DNA from: Torymus aiolomorphi
Taxonomy: Eukaryota > Arthropoda > Insecta > Hymenoptera > Torymidae
Assembly (NCBI GenBank): GCA_036365515.1
Contig: CM070873.1
Location: forward strand, 214,691,376 to 214,755,375
Length of the DNA: 64,000 bases
Reading direction: 5' to 3'
A program made the translations under genes and the position numbers. Positions 1-11,676 of the stretch are shown piece by piece. Each line of letters opens with the position of its first letter. Within the stretch, counting starts at the first letter, position 1. Under the pieces are notes generated by a model. That model saw only the letters and a list, made by a program, of their open reading frames with translations. It made no database searches and was not told the origin of the DNA.

Positions 1-955
1 TTTCTTTGACGTTAATACCGGTATCATTGAGTCAAAATCAGGAGGCTTCCTTACTGTGCATGCTTTCTTTGAAATTACGATTGACATTTAGAAACTTCAT
101 AGTGTGAAAACAAGGAAATATTTATTTGTTTGAAAAAAATTATTTTATTCAATCAAAAATGTATTCTTTCGCATAATGACGCGTTTCTTTGAAATTAGCA
201 AATTTAGAATACATCATAAGAAATTAACACCAAGTTCAAGAAAATCATTTCTTTGCCGTTAATACCTGTACCTGAGTCGAAATGTTCGATCTTTGCCAGT
301 ATACATGCTTTTGTTGACGTTAGTATTTAAATTATAAAAACGAATAGTAAGGATAATGAAATATTTCTTTCTTGTTAAAAGTTACGGTAATCTATGAAAT
401 ATATATTACTTAATCATTAATAAGCGCTTCTTTGAAATTAGTAAATACATCGTAAGAACTTAACTTTAAGTTCAATAAAATAATTTCTTTGCAGTAAATA
501 TCGGTAGCATAGAATCAAAAAACTAGAGCTTTCTTAGTATGCACGCTTTCTTTGGTCTTAGTGAATTTCATTAGAAGACAGTTTTCTTTAATTCAATGTC
601 GTTATTTTTTTAAACAAAAGATTCAACTTTTGAAAGAAAAAAATGTTTCTTTAGACTGAAAAAATATTTCTTCAAAAGGATTTTGTCAATTGAATGACAT
701 CATTTTTTTTAAATCAAAGATACCTTCGTATTGAGATAAAGATTATTTCTTTACTTCAATAAAATAATTCATTGACTGCACCTAGTAGATTTTTTCTTTA
801 GATCCAACAAAATATTTATTTGATGTAAAGACATATTACTTAACTGCAATTAAATATTCTTTGATTCAAAGAATATTTATTTATCATATTCATTTCTTTG
901 AATCAAAGAAAGCTTTCTTTGGTTCAAAGAAATTTTTTTCTCAGTGTACACTACA
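1..955. repeat. Degenerate TTTCTTTG-rich tandem array
   Basis: The word TTTCTTTG recurs throughout. Longer similarity is visible between segments starting near 1, 247 and 482 (each with TTTCTTTG, a GTTAATA-like stretch, GGTA, then a second GCTTTCTTTG), and between 180 and 425 (CTTTGAAATTAG). This gives a degraded period of roughly 240 bp. From about 590 the pattern loosens into AAAGAAA/TTTCTTT words and ends near a CAGTGTA motif at about 945. No gene is supported. Confidence 0.6.
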
Positions 956-1330
956 AAAACACCTACAATCTACGGAAATCTGGGTATCCGTTAAATTTTT
1001 TAAAATATAAAGCCCAAAATTCTCTCCCGTAAGTGTTATTATCATACCAAAATTAATGGATATTCAGATTTCTATTGATTGTGTCCGCGGTCCTTTGCAA
1101 AAAATTTTCACGAAATGTGTGTATATCAGAAAAAGTGCTTGTATCACATTCTTAAAACTATTTACAATTCTTCTTATTTGTTTACAACGCGTGACATTTC
1201 CGATTCGTGTACTAGTATAAATTCTCCGAAATTTGAACGGTATGCGAGGGAGCTCATGTATAATTACTTGTAGAATTCATTCAGTATGCGCCAGTTCGTT
1301 CAAGTGTGAAGATTGATACTAGAAAAAATG

Positions 1331-1940
1331 AGGCTCCGAAGCATTGATTAATTTGTTTCACTTATCGTGTTTGGACAATAGTGTTACAACGGCTTTGAAA
1401 GGTAAGTTTCATTTTTTATAATTGTACTCTCTAAAAATGAATATGTGAAAAGTCCTGGTACGAATAAGTGAACAACTTTTCACATATTTATTGAGTAACT
1501 TTTCTGCTTATATTGTTAGTTCCATTTTTATGATACTTTAGAAAAACAATTATCTTATAACGCGATTTATTTATTCAAAATTAAAATTAACTTTAAACAA
1601 TTGTATTTATATTTTCAGATGCAGATATTGATATTGATATCTTATCTTGTATGACAGTTGATAATTTCAAAAAATTGAAAATGAATTTAAGTTGTCCTTT
1701 AATTTAACGAATTATCAAATCAATGAAAAATTTTGAAAATCAAAACGAAATAGAGGTAAAATTAAATATGCATATATTAAATTATGAATTGATTTTTAAT
1801 TAGTTTGTTTCTTTCAAGACGCTGAATTTTCTGAAACAGAACTAGCTCAAATCATTATTAAATATAATAGATATGATAGATTTCTTCCCATACTGAAAAT
1901 GTTACTTTTTATATCAAGTAATATGATTACTAAATGAATT
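1331..1940 (+). pseudogene. Decayed three-exon SAM-like gene relic
   Basis: Three short blocks read as coding sequence and are bounded by good splice signals. Block 1 (1331-1401) ends AAAG|GTAAGT. A 217-bp intron ends TTTTCAG, and block 2 starts at 1619 in matching phase, giving ALKDADIDIDILSCMTVDNF across the junction. Block 2 ends near 1755 at GAG|GTAAAA. Block 3 starts at about 1820 after TTTCTTTCAAG with AEFSETELAQIIIKYNRYDR. Hydrophobic and acidic spacing (DADIDIDIL..MTVDNFKKL) resembles a SAM-type helical domain, as found at the N-terminus of many insect transposon-associated proteins; that is inference. Block 2 has one in-frame TAA, and block 3 joins one base out of phase, so this is a pseudogene. 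An arthropod-like initiator TCAGT lies at about 1283, upstream of block 1. Confidence 0.42.
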
Positions 1941-1981
1941 AGTGGCTATTCCTGTATTAAAAATATAAATATTTCAATCAA

Positions 1982-2077
1982 CCCTGGTAGAAAATTAATC
2001 ATAAGTTGGCCAGAATATGGCTAAGCCATATGCTGGTTAAGCATATTCTGGCCAACTTATGGTTAATTTTCTACCAG
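1982..2077. mobile_element. Hairpin MITE (CCCTGGTAGAAAA ends)
   Basis: A near-perfect 96-bp palindrome. The left arm starts CCCTGGTAGAAAATTAATC and the right arm is its complement, ending GTTAATTTTCTACCAG; the centre is near 2030. The terminal CCTGGTAGAAA resembles the ends of the longer MITE family at 8048, 19885, 53917 and 54778. No coding sequence and no clear target duplication. Confidence 0.75.
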
Positions 2078-2082
2078 AGAAT

Positions 2083-2230
2083 ACAAATGATTATTAAATA
2101 TTATAGATTTCTTCTTGTATTAAGAATATAAGTATTTTAATTAAGTAAAATGATTATTAAATATAATGGATTTTCTCTTGTACTAAGAATATTCATTTTT
2201 TAACAATTCAAAATAACCTTACGTTTTTTA
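2083..2230. repeat. ~64-bp tandem duplication of the relic's third block
   Basis: Two AT-rich units starting ATGATTATTAAATAT (about 2086) and ATGATTATTAAATATAATGG (about 2150) resemble the relic sequence at 1850-1920 (ATCATTATTAAATATAATAG). Each continues into a TTTCTTCTTGTA-like stretch. This suggests local tandem duplication of the coding relic. 2230-2424 shows nothing further. Confidence 0.45.
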
Positions 2231-2424
2231 ATATACTGATACTTGAATTAAGTAACAATCCGCTTGTAGCCATTTGACGGACTCGAAGGAGATTTTATAC
2301 TTGATCCAAGCATATCGCTACTGGTGCCATAAAACAAAATTATTTTCCTCTTGGATCAAGTGGATTCTAATTGCTGCTAAGATATCTTTTTTCAGTGTGA
2401 TGCTTTCCGGCTGGAGGGCAGAAA

Positions 2425-2560
2425 AATAGTATAAACACCTCGGCCAGTAAAAAAGAAAGCCTCAGATCACATGTAATTGTAGGCCGAGGCGAAGCCGAGG
2501 TTGACAATTACATGTGATCTGAGACATTTTTTATTTTACTGGTCTAGGTATGTAATATAC
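2425..2560. repeat. GC-cored hairpin with CGAGGCGAAGCCGAGG
   Basis: Inverted arms CTCAGATCACATGTAATTGT and its complement flank a loop holding GGCCGAGGCGAAGCCGAGG. Outer arms GGCCAGTAAAA / TTTTACTGGTC extend the hairpin. The same GC core recurs at 4047, 4374, 4990 and 5330, so it is a shared module and not chance. Confidence 0.65.
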
Positions 2561-3120
2561 CATTTCTATATCCAACGATTATGGGAGTAAAATTGGCTTA
2601 ATCGCTTTGAAATTTTTCTTTGGGGTCGATTTTGGATATCTTTCGACTGAGTTCTTTGGACAAAAGGATCGGTCCATAAATTTCAGAGATATTTGAGGTC
2701 AAAAATTTTTTTACTTTTTTAAATAAAATTTGTGATTTCCTCAGTCCTCACAGAGTAGAATCAAAGAACACCATTTTCAGAAAATGTCCGTATGGATGTG
2801 TGTGTGAATGTGTGTATATGACCGTAGGCAATCATTTCTCAGTATCTACTCGGTCTATTTTAGCTGGAAAGGGCTCATTTTTTTGGTTTTTCTTTCGCGG
2901 TTGGAGTGAATATCTCTTTTTTGTTAAAGTCGATTGTTTTTTTTTTATATAGATTTTTCGATTTTTCTACAATTTAAAATTTTATAACATTCATATATTA
3001 CGTATTTCTTTTAAGGGGGATAAAATTCTCTACAATTTAAAAAAAAAAAGTTGCTAACTATAGTCAGTCTGAAGTTATTCTTGAAAACGTAATTTGTTGT
3101 AAATATTTTATTTTTCGAAA
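2561..3120 (+). repeat. Diverged fragment of the G repeat family
   Basis: Contains the G-family words TCCAACGATTA, GAGTAAAATTG, GGTCCATAAATTTCAGAGAT and AAAATGTCCGTATGGATGTG followed by a short TG-rich stretch. The fuller copies are at 25836-27372 plus 33043-33337, and at 33338-35085. No coding sequence. Confidence 0.6.
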
Positions 3121-3983
3121 GTAAAGAAAGATATAGGGTAGATGTCCGTATTAGTGTGGGTTTAAGAAACTCTTCAGTTTTGTCGCATAATAATAGACTA
3201 TTTAAGCTGTATCAGAGATTCCGGGCAGGTTTATATAGATAATAAAAGTAATAATCTACACGAAACAATTTTTTTATAGCAAAATATTAATATTTACAAA
3301 AGTTACAAGCAATATAAAAAAAAAATTTTGTACGCATTTGTGTGCCCTAGCAGACTACAAAGTACATTTTTGTGTGCCCCGTATCAATGTGGGTGTACAC
3401 GTTTGTGTGCCCCACATTAGTGTGTCTTGATAATATTATCATTGCCAACAAAATTATTTTGTTAACTTTAGTGCATTTATAATCAATTTCTAATCCTTGT
3501 TTACATTGAATCTTAATTAATTCCAATACGGTAAAAACTGCTGAAGGTCGTCAATGCGATATGAAACAACGTTTGTACGCAGACAACTTAACCTAACTTT
3601 TCTGTTCAAGCGCCGATACGAGCATGCTCGTATTGTATTTGTGCACACACAAATCTGGACAAGTCGTTTTTCACTGCCCTATTAGTAGACACCATTAATT
3701 AAATATTAAAATCAATTGAAAACCTTTATATTAAGGTTTATTATATAACATAATATTATTTTATGATATAATCAATTGCATCACACATTAAAATCTTTCC
3801 GAAACATTATTTAATGTTACTTTTAAAAATGTCATTTCTTAGCAAGTTTGGACAAGGAAACACCGTGACACACCGCAAACCATGAAACATATTTTTGAAA
3901 GTTCTTTTTTAATGTTATAGTAAATGAAAACAGATTAAGTAATTAATTCTATTTAAACTTAATTAATTATACTTTATGAAAAA

Positions 3984-5757
3984 ATAGTATATTACGATAC
4001 GTGGGCCGGAAATTGGATTTCCGGGCCGTGCGTGGTATGACGCCCGAGGCGAAGCCGAGGGCGTCATAACGCACGGCCAGAGCATCCAATTTCCGGTCCA
4101 AGTATTGTATACTATTTTTCTTACTCCCCGGCCGAAAGTACGTTCTGTAATTGTTAAATAATTGATAAAATTGCGTTGTCGTCTCCTAGCTGCGTTTGAG
4201 TGTTAGTTTTTCTTTCGGCCCGCTCGATAGTAGTGCCTCTGTCGGCCGCTTTGGGTAGCTCGGTCGATATTACCGACTGTTTTTTCTTTCGGCCCGGCGT
4301 AGAGAGCTGGTTTTTTGGGCTACTTTCACTATTGTACAGATGGTCTGATGCCCGCCCGACATTTGCAAGACCGAGGCGAAGCCGAGGTTTTGCTGGTCGG
4401 GGCGGGCATCAGAAACACATTCATTAAAAAAAGACAACACCACTTTTTATTTCAACTAACTCTTTTTTCTCGTCACACGTGTACTTTCCTCTGTCTATTT
4501 CGTACGTGTCTAACCTTCACACCCCACAAACATATTTTTCTTACTCGCCCACCCGAAAGTACGTACTTTCGGCCCGCATCTCCGGGCCGAAAGAGAAACT
4601 TTCGCATCCTATTTTAGACCAACCGCGCGCTCTGATTGGCTGCCGAAATTTCCTGACCCGCGGCGCTTCAGCGCCCGCGCGCATGCCCGAGGAAAGATGT
4701 TTGTGCGGTGTGAAGGTTAGACACGTACGAAATAAACAGAGGAAAGTGCACGAGTGACGAGAAAAAAAGTTAGTTGAAATAAAAAGTGGTTTTGTTTGAT
4801 CGTGGTTATTGTTTTTTAAACGTATGGACGGGAGCGTCCGAGAAAAATATGTTTGTGCGGTGTGAAGGTTAGACACGTACGAAATAGACAGAGGAAAGTG
4901 CACGTGTGACGAGAAAAAAGAGTTAATTGAAATAAAAAGTGGTGTTGTCTTTTTTTAATGAATGTGTTTCTGATGCCCGCCCCGACCAGCAAAACCTCGG
5001 CTTCGCCTCGGTCTTGCAAATGTCGGGCGGGCATCAGACCATCTGTAAAATAGCGAAAGTAGCAGACGCCCAAAAAACCAGCTCTCTACGCCGGGCCGAA
5101 AGAAAAAACAGTCGGTAATATCGACCGAGCTACCCAAAGCGGCCGACAGAGGCACTACTATCGAGCGGGCCGAAAGAAAAATTAACACTCAAACACAGCT
5201 AGCAGACGACAACGCAATTTTATCAATTATTTAACAATTACAGAACGTACTTTCGGCCGGGGAGTAAGAAAAATAGTATACAATACTTGGACCAGAAATT
5301 GGATGCCCTGGCCGTGCGTTATGACGCCCTCGGCTTCGCCTCGGGTGTCATACCACGCCCGGCCCGGAAATCCAATTTCCGGCCCACGTATCGTAATATA
5401 CTATTCCTCGGACGCTCCCGTCCATACGTTTACTTAATTGTTTCTACACGACTCGAAAGTACGTGTAGAAAACAAGAGGGAAAAACAATAACCGTGATCA
5501 AACAAAACCACTTTTTATTTCAACTAACTTTTTTCTCGTCACCCGTCCACTTTCCTCTGTTTATTTCGTACGTGTCTAACCTTCACACCGCACAAACATC
5601 TTTCCTCGGACATGCGCGCGGGCGCTGAAGCGCCGCGAGTCAGGAAATTTCGGCAGCCAATCAGAGCGCGCGGTTGGTCTAAAATAGGATGCGAAAGTTT
5701 CTCTTTCGGCGCGGAGATGCGGGCCGAAAGTACGTACTTTCGGGTGGGCGAGTAAGA
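3984..5757. repeat. Two interleaved inverted repeats (A-B-A'-B')
   Basis: Arm A (3984-4540) is complementary to A' (4841-5405). Arm B (4540-4840) is complementary to B' (5402-5757). The order is A-B-A'-B', not a simple palindrome. A begins ATAGTATATTACGATACGTG and contains two GC hairpins with CCGAGGCGAAGCCGAGG. B carries CGAAAGTACGTACTTTCGG and a GC-rich block. Several apparent reading frames here are mirror images of each other and follow the repeat structure, so I do not call genes. Confidence 0.8.
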
Positions 5758-5890
5758 AATAGTATATTACTAACGCGGGCGGAAGACGATTATTTACCTC
5801 ATGCGACGTTTTTCGGCCGAGCGAAGCGAGGTCGAAAAGTCGCATGAGGTAAAAATTCTCTTACGTCCACGTTTCAGTAACGTATTTTTC
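5758..5890. repeat. Hairpin next to an ATAGTATATTAC word
   Basis: Starts ATAGTATATTACTAACG. Arms TTTACCTCATGCGAC and GTCGCATGAGGTAAA surround a loop with GGCCGAGCGAAGCGAGGTCG, a variant of the GC core of the neighbouring hairpins. Confidence 0.65.
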
Positions 5891-6268
5891 CTTCCGAGGC
5901 CGCAAAATGACATTTAAGATGGCATTTTGAGGTTAAAGGGCGGAAAAATATTTTAGTGTTACGGTTTTACTCGTTCATTTCTAGGATATGTTTTAATAAT
6001 AGGGCACACAAATATGGACATGCACACTAATACGGACCACTACCCTAATCATAAAAAATTTTATGATTATAGCGGATATATTTACATTACTACATTAAAA
6101 TTGAGGGAAAAGAAAATGTTTAATTTGAAAAATGATTATTAAAAAACTTAATCCGAGAATTTCTAAAACAACATATTTCAATGTGTTGCCAAAAAAATAA
6201 CCCTTTTTAACATATCGACGAAATAAAATCTTATTCCTCCCATCCAACGAGACGTAATCTATATGTAC

Positions 6269-6885
6269 TTTTGCTTCCTCAAAGAGGAAGCTTTGTAACG
6301 GTGAAAAAAATTTTTGAAACAAAAAATGTTCAAAAATATGTTTTAAGACTTTTGGCGCTAAAATCCGTTGTTTTTGATTAAAAAATTTTCGTAATAAAAA
6401 TATTTCATAAAAATATCGATTCTTAAATATGAAAAAAACTACCTCTCTGTTAAATTTCAAAACGATTCATTGTCTTTTGTTAAGAAGTATAACTTAGTTA
6501 TTATATTTGTATGATTGTTACAATGATGGATTCACTTTAAACCACTAAGTCGAGCAAGATAGTAGTTAAATACCTGTTTCAAAAAAATATTTATTAGACT
6601 ATTGCCAATACATACTTTTCTTTCTCAATCTAATGTATTTCTTTAAAATTTTTTATAACAATAATTATTGTTTGTATAGCATACATAAATGAAAAAACAA
6701 AAAAGATATTTTTTATATTCAGTCAAATTGTTTAACAAACAACAAAGAACCACAAAGAAAACAGTTTTATTTATTAATAAAGTTTTGTTGTGAAAAATTT
6801 ACTTTTGTTTTTAAAATTTTAAAAATGGAATCAATAAATTAGTTTGAGGAAGCATCTTGCCAATGAATTGGCAACGGTTTTATAC
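6269..6885 (+). repeat. Short G-family repeat copy
   Basis: Opens with the palindrome GCTTCCTCAAAGAGGAAGC (about 6271) and closes with GAGGAAGCATCTTGCCAATG followed by AATTGGCAACGGTTTT (about 6846-6881). These are the two terminal signatures of the G family. The interior is AT-rich and non-coding; the 6095-6460 minus frame is AT-driven and unsupported. Confidence 0.55.
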
Positions 6886-7264
6886 TTTGTTTTATTCTAT
6901 TATTATTGGCTTATATTAATACGTTGGATTCAATGCTCCTTTTTTACTTTCATTTCAAGAATCATCCGGGTATGAATATTTTATCGGATATTAACTTAAA
7001 TTTTAATCATTTTAATGTATATTATTCGAAGCCTGAACCTGAAATGATAATGCGTTATTGGTCAAAAATTTTCTTTAAGAAATTTTTGAAAGTTCTTTCA
7101 TATTGTTATAAATATTTTAACGCGATAAGCATCGAATAATAATTCGAATTGAAGCTTAATTTGTCGGATGCATGTGAGTTTTTCGTCATCAAAGAATCAA
7201 TTAATCTAAATGCAAAAGTCCTTACTCACGAAATGCTAGGAGCTGTTCCATTAGTAATATCATA
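6885..7264 (+). pseudogene. Unidentified coding-like relic 1
   Basis: One frame stays open for about 78 codons (6906-7136), meets a tandem TAATAA, and stays open in the same frame for about 40 more codons to 7264. Such persistence is unusual in DNA this AT-rich. The second part ends with residues HEMLGAVPLVIS. There is no ATG at the start; the frame is open up to the edge of the G repeat ending at about 6882, so the 5' end was probably removed by that repeat. I do not recognise the protein. Chance openness remains possible. Confidence 0.35.
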
Positions 7265-7591
7265 AAGTATTTAATAAATGTATCATTAAAGAGTCGAGAA
7301 ATATTTTAAAAATATATGTGGGTAGAGAGAAGTCGAGGGAAAAAGTTGCAGTATCAAAAAACAAAAAGAAAAATAGTAAAAATATTGGTTTATATTATAT
7401 ACATATCATATATTATATGCACGCCATTTTAAATGAAAGCAGTAGTTTCATTGTTCGCAAAAAAAAATGGTTCAAATTACATTTTATAAATGTCATTGCT
7501 CGTATTATTATACTCCGAATTATCATTGTTTAGGGAGATTTTTGTTTAGAAATTTACTAGATTAAGTGAAAAAATAACCGAAAGTTTATAG

Positions 7592-7873
7592 GTGAGTAAA
7601 GACGCGGCTTCAAAAGCCATCTTCTTTGACGTCGAAAAGAGCGCAAAAGCTTTAAAGGCGCGTGTGCACGCAGGTTATGCGAATTACATTCGCGGTGGTA
7701 CGCTTGTAGATTATACTGTCAGTCAGGTAGAGATTAATGAAAAATAAAAGCACGAAAAGGACGAGTCTTGCCTGAAGCTCTTCGTCGAATCTGCTACAGT
7801 AGCCGTCATCACGTGGGCGGCAGCTGCGTATTTTTCGCCCATCTCGGGTATATCCGCTCGTTTGGTATTTTAA
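7592..7873 (+). pseudogene. Unidentified coding-like relic 2, one in-frame stop
   Basis: A 94-codon stretch in a single frame, about 50% GC in an AT-rich setting, interrupted once (TAA 7745-7747) and ended by TAA 7871-7873. Residues before the break include IFFDVEKSAKALKARVHAGY and after it FVESATVAVITWAAAAYF, a hydrophobic C-terminal segment. Amino-acid composition looks genuinely coding on both sides of the stop. It lies 330 bp downstream of relic 1 on the same strand. The family is unknown to me; a decayed transposon or captured gene is possible. Confidence 0.4.
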
Positions 7874-8047
7874 TTTTTCACTTGCTACGCTGCGCCAAAT
7901 CCCTTGATACGTTGAGACTTTAAAAGCCGTAATTATTATAATGTTTAATTATACGCACATTTCCGAAAGAAAATGTCAACTTTAATCAAATTTAGAAGTA
8001 TCTAAAAATTATTTAATACGAATGGCGGATAAAAATTAATCACGATT

Positions 8048-8580
8048 CCCTGGTAGAAATTCATATACATGAAATCGCCAAGAAGTTAGAAAATAGCTAG
8101 TAAAACTGACTAATTAATCGCTATGATGAAACGATTTTTCGACCATTATTTGCCTATTTCTTAGATTGACGTATCAACAAAATATTCGTATTTGATTTAC
8201 TTACTAATTTTATCTTTGATGAAAGAGCATTAAAGTGCATCGGATGGCTTACCAAAATATAAATAAATAACACTAACTAATTTGCTGTACTCATCCATGA
8301 ATAATTCAGCAAAACTTTTATTTCTCCATCTGATTCTGCTAGCCATTTCCAGGCGAAAGAAACTGAACAGTTTTAATACCTTTAAAATACTCAAGAACAA
8401 GCTTATGCTTGTCTTCGAAAAACTCATTCTACTTTTCAATCTATTAAATGGCCAAATAATAGGAGAAAAAGTGGTTCATCGGGAGCTAGAAACTGGACAA
8501 GAGAAATTCCCATTTTATAGAAAGTTTCTAATATAAATGGTCAGTTATTAGTTATAAAATGTTTTGGATTTCGACCCGGG
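8048..8580. mobile_element. MITE family M, copy 1 (~530 bp)
   Basis: Ends CCCTGGTAGAAAT and ATTTCGACCCGGG. The interior (ATAATTCAGCAAAACTTTTA, AATACCTTTAAAATAC, AGCTAGAAACTGGACAAGAG) matches the copies at 19885-20463, 53646-53917 and 54778-55349. The small frames on both strands are not conserved as protein between copies. Confidence 0.75.
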
Positions 8581-9396
8581 TTTTAGACTTTCCATATTAT
8601 CTACATATCACTAACAAGTTACTATTTAGATACTGTTATGTGTCCTCTAAAGTATATTTCGAGCAAGCTTTGAAAATTTGAAGCCGAATATAACACATAA
8701 CTAGGGGGGCTGCGCCCCCCAGCGTGCCTTCGGCACGCCATCCCCCCCGCCCCCACACACACCTGCTCCTCGCTTCACTCGTCGCCCGCCCCCTCCCTAT
8801 GTAAAAACTTCGTTTTTACATAATAGGCACGACCGCAGTGCTTAGAAGAACCTTATACTTTCATTACTGCAAAAATTGTAATACTTTATTTATCATTTTC
8901 ATCATTAAAATAAACATAAATACATCTACAGTAAAGTTTAAATAAAAATTGTCCATTTACTTTTACACATTTATTTCTTCTATTTTGTAGAAGGTTTGCG
9001 TTTTAATTCTGCATGTATACGTATACCTTTAGATAAATTTTTAAATATAGTCTATGATGTATATAAATTTAATATGTACTAATTGATATGATTAAAGTGT
9101 ACATAGAAATATTGAATATAAGTATCATGATTGCAGGTATATTTAAAATTAAAAACCGCTGCCAATACATTGGCACTTAGCTTCCTCAAAATAATCTATT
9201 TATTCATTTTTTTGAATTTTTTATAACAATAATTAATTGCATCATACCCAATTTTCTTTATGAATATTCGTAATAAATTAATATATATTTTTCGAAAATT
9301 CATTCTTGTTACTCTTTTTCTCGTGCGACAACCCGATATTTTTATAAATCAATTTTTTCAAAATATTATCACATGTTCGAAAATACATTAAAATAT

Positions 9397-9550
9397 GGCA
9401 TGGTGTGGTTTGTGCACATAAGAATTATGCACATATTTATTGTGCACACTTTAGCATTGGAGTATACACATAGATATAGATATACACCAATGCTAAAGTG
9501 TGCACAATAAATATGTGCATAATTCTTATGTGCACAAACCACACCATGCC
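9397..9550. mobile_element. hAT-like hairpin MITE, 8-bp TSD
   Basis: A 154-bp hairpin, GGCATGGTGTGGTTTGTGCA to its complement ending CCACACCATGCC, with arms of about 66 bp. It is flanked on both sides by TAAAATAT (9389-9396 and 9551-9558). An 8-bp duplication fits hAT-type transposition. Confidence 0.78.
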
Positions 9551-10254
9551 TAAAATATTATCACAATTCGAAAATACCTTAAAACGATTATTCCAAAATG
9601 TATTGAATATACGGATAGCATATTTTCATAAAAAAATCACCATCTAAAAGAAAATTATATCAAATATGTATATATTATAAATTTAAAGTATTTCGTTATC
9701 TTTATGAGAGGCAATGGGACACACAATAATAAAACACCCAAATAATTAGATTTATGCATATATTAAATCACTAATATTTTCAAAATTCGAATAAGTTAAA
9801 GGAAATTGCAAAACTGTTTTAAATATCTGTATATAATATTTTTAGAAATATTCTTTAACTAAATTCAAATGATATAAAATATGTATATATAATAAAATTT
9901 AAGTATTTCATTATATTTGTCAGAGACAAAGGTACTCACAATAATAAGTCACCCCGATATAATAAATTCAAAACTATTTAAATTATTCTGTAACTAAAAC
10001 GATTGTGAACTTATGAAATTGTATATTTATACTCTACTATTCTTTAATATTGATTATAAAATTGTCGTTATGTTAATTTGTAAAATGCAAACCTTTTCCC
10101 AATCAATGTTCTATACAAAAAATTTCAATATTTTGAGTAAAAAATAAAAATTATCTTTTGAAATTTCAACCAAATATATTCTTCAATGAGTATAATAAGT
10201 GGTTAAAACTTGATCGCGCTGTAAATTACCCTCAATAAAAAACAAAAGCAAGTG

Positions 10255-10296
10255 AACAACACGCACGCATAGCACGTGTTATTTCCATTTTCTAGT
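10255..10296 (+). mobile_element. Helitron-like 3' terminus
   Basis: A hairpin (AACACG ... CGTGTT) is followed by an 11-nt spacer and CTAG then T (10292-10296). This is the classic Helitron 3' layout. The 5' TC end was not located. Confidence 0.4.
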
Positions 10297-11564
10297 ATAG
10301 ATATATCCAAAAAATTACGATTTGAAAAGAAGGCTAAATCAGTTTTAACCTCGAATGTCTCTGAAATTCATAAACGAATTCTTTTACTCTAAAACGCATA
10401 TAATAAATAATATACACTCTACATCTCCACCAAATTAAAAAAAAAATTAAAACAAGTTTTCTCTCTAGTTATCAGGCGACAAATAAAATAACTTTGTAAA
10501 ATAGGAAAATTTTGAATATCAAAAAGTAATCGTACGATCTTGATGAAAATTCACATACATAATACCTATATCACATACAAAATTGTCTAGAAATCTGTAG
10601 CTGATTCATAGAACCGTTCTCGAGAAATTACGATTTAAAAAAAAGTTTAAAAAATTTTAACCTCAAATATCTCTGAAATTTATGGACCAATTATTTTGCC
10701 CAAAGAACTCGACCAAGAGCTATCCAAAATCTACCTCCACAAGGAATTTTGAAGAAATTACGACAATTTTCCCTCCGGAATCGTTGGACATACAAAACTC
10801 ATTTTTTTTCATTTTTCATGTTTTACGTTTTTGTTCATAACCAAAGAACCGTGATAGCTAGAAACTTTTTTTTTTAGAAAATATAGGTATTTTAATTCTA
10901 TTTTAAATGCTACCTATCCCATTCTGATACATACAGCCGTTCTCAAGAAATTACGATTCGAAAAAGAGGTTACAAAAATTTTAACCTCAAAAATCTCTGA
11001 AATTTATGAACCAATCATCTATCCCAAAGAAAGGTGCAGGTGGCAACCAAAAATCTACCTCTACCAGGAATTTTGAAGCGATTAACACAATTTTACTCCC
11101 GTAAATTGTCGCCACCTAAAACACGTTTTTTTTCATTTTTTAATTTTTTTCTCAAAAACTAACCAACAGAATGGATTCAATTTTATACAGATTATAGCTA
11201 TTCATAATCTCCATTATCATGATTTTTCTCAAAAAAATTGACCATTTAGTTTGGGAGTTATAAGCATTTAAAAAAAGACACGTTTTTGTTAATAACAAAA
11301 TAACCGTGATAGCTAGAGAAATTTTTTTTTTTAAATATAGGTTTTTTTATGCTCTTTCGAACGCTACCCATCCGATTATAAAATTTAAATCCAATCATTA
11401 AAAAAAATCAAAAATAAATTTTTCGAAAATGAAAAATTCGACATAAAACAAAAACGAACCAGTTAGTCGTACAAAATTATTTTTTCCCGAATTCGGAATC
11501 AAAAAACAAAAAAATGAGACCCCTCCGGTTAAAATCGACCGCGTAGATCCGAAAATAAAGCGGT

Positions 11565-11627
11565 ACACACACACACACACACAGACACACACACACACAC
11601 ACACAGACACACACACACACACACACA

Positions 11628-11675
<48 letters not shown>
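11565..11675. repeat. (AC)n microsatellite
   Basis: About 110 bp of AC with scattered AG interruptions, inside G repeat copy 1. The Cys/Val frames over it are artefacts. Confidence 0.95.

Positions 11676-11676
<1 letters not shown>

Larger units (their letters stand above)
3136..6045. mobile_element. 2.9-kb TIR element with TA target duplication
   Basis: The left end reads GGGTAGATGTCCGTATTAGT; the complement of the right end reads GGGTAGTGGTCCGTATTAGT. Each is flanked by TA (3134-3135 and 6046-6047). Sub-terminal DNA repeats short TGTGTGCCC words. A TA duplication is typical of Tc1/mariner and some other DNA transposons, but no transposase frame was found, so this is a non-autonomous element of unassigned superfamily. 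The middle is occupied by the interleaved inverted repeats described separately. Confidence 0.7.

Noticed and set aside
1..955. CRISPR-like array
   Set aside because: Repeats are degenerate, about 240 bp apart and eukaryotic in context; no constant repeat/spacer pattern.
4200..5845. Set of 75-120-codon frames
   Set aside because: They occur as mirror pairs across inverted repeats and have no domain.
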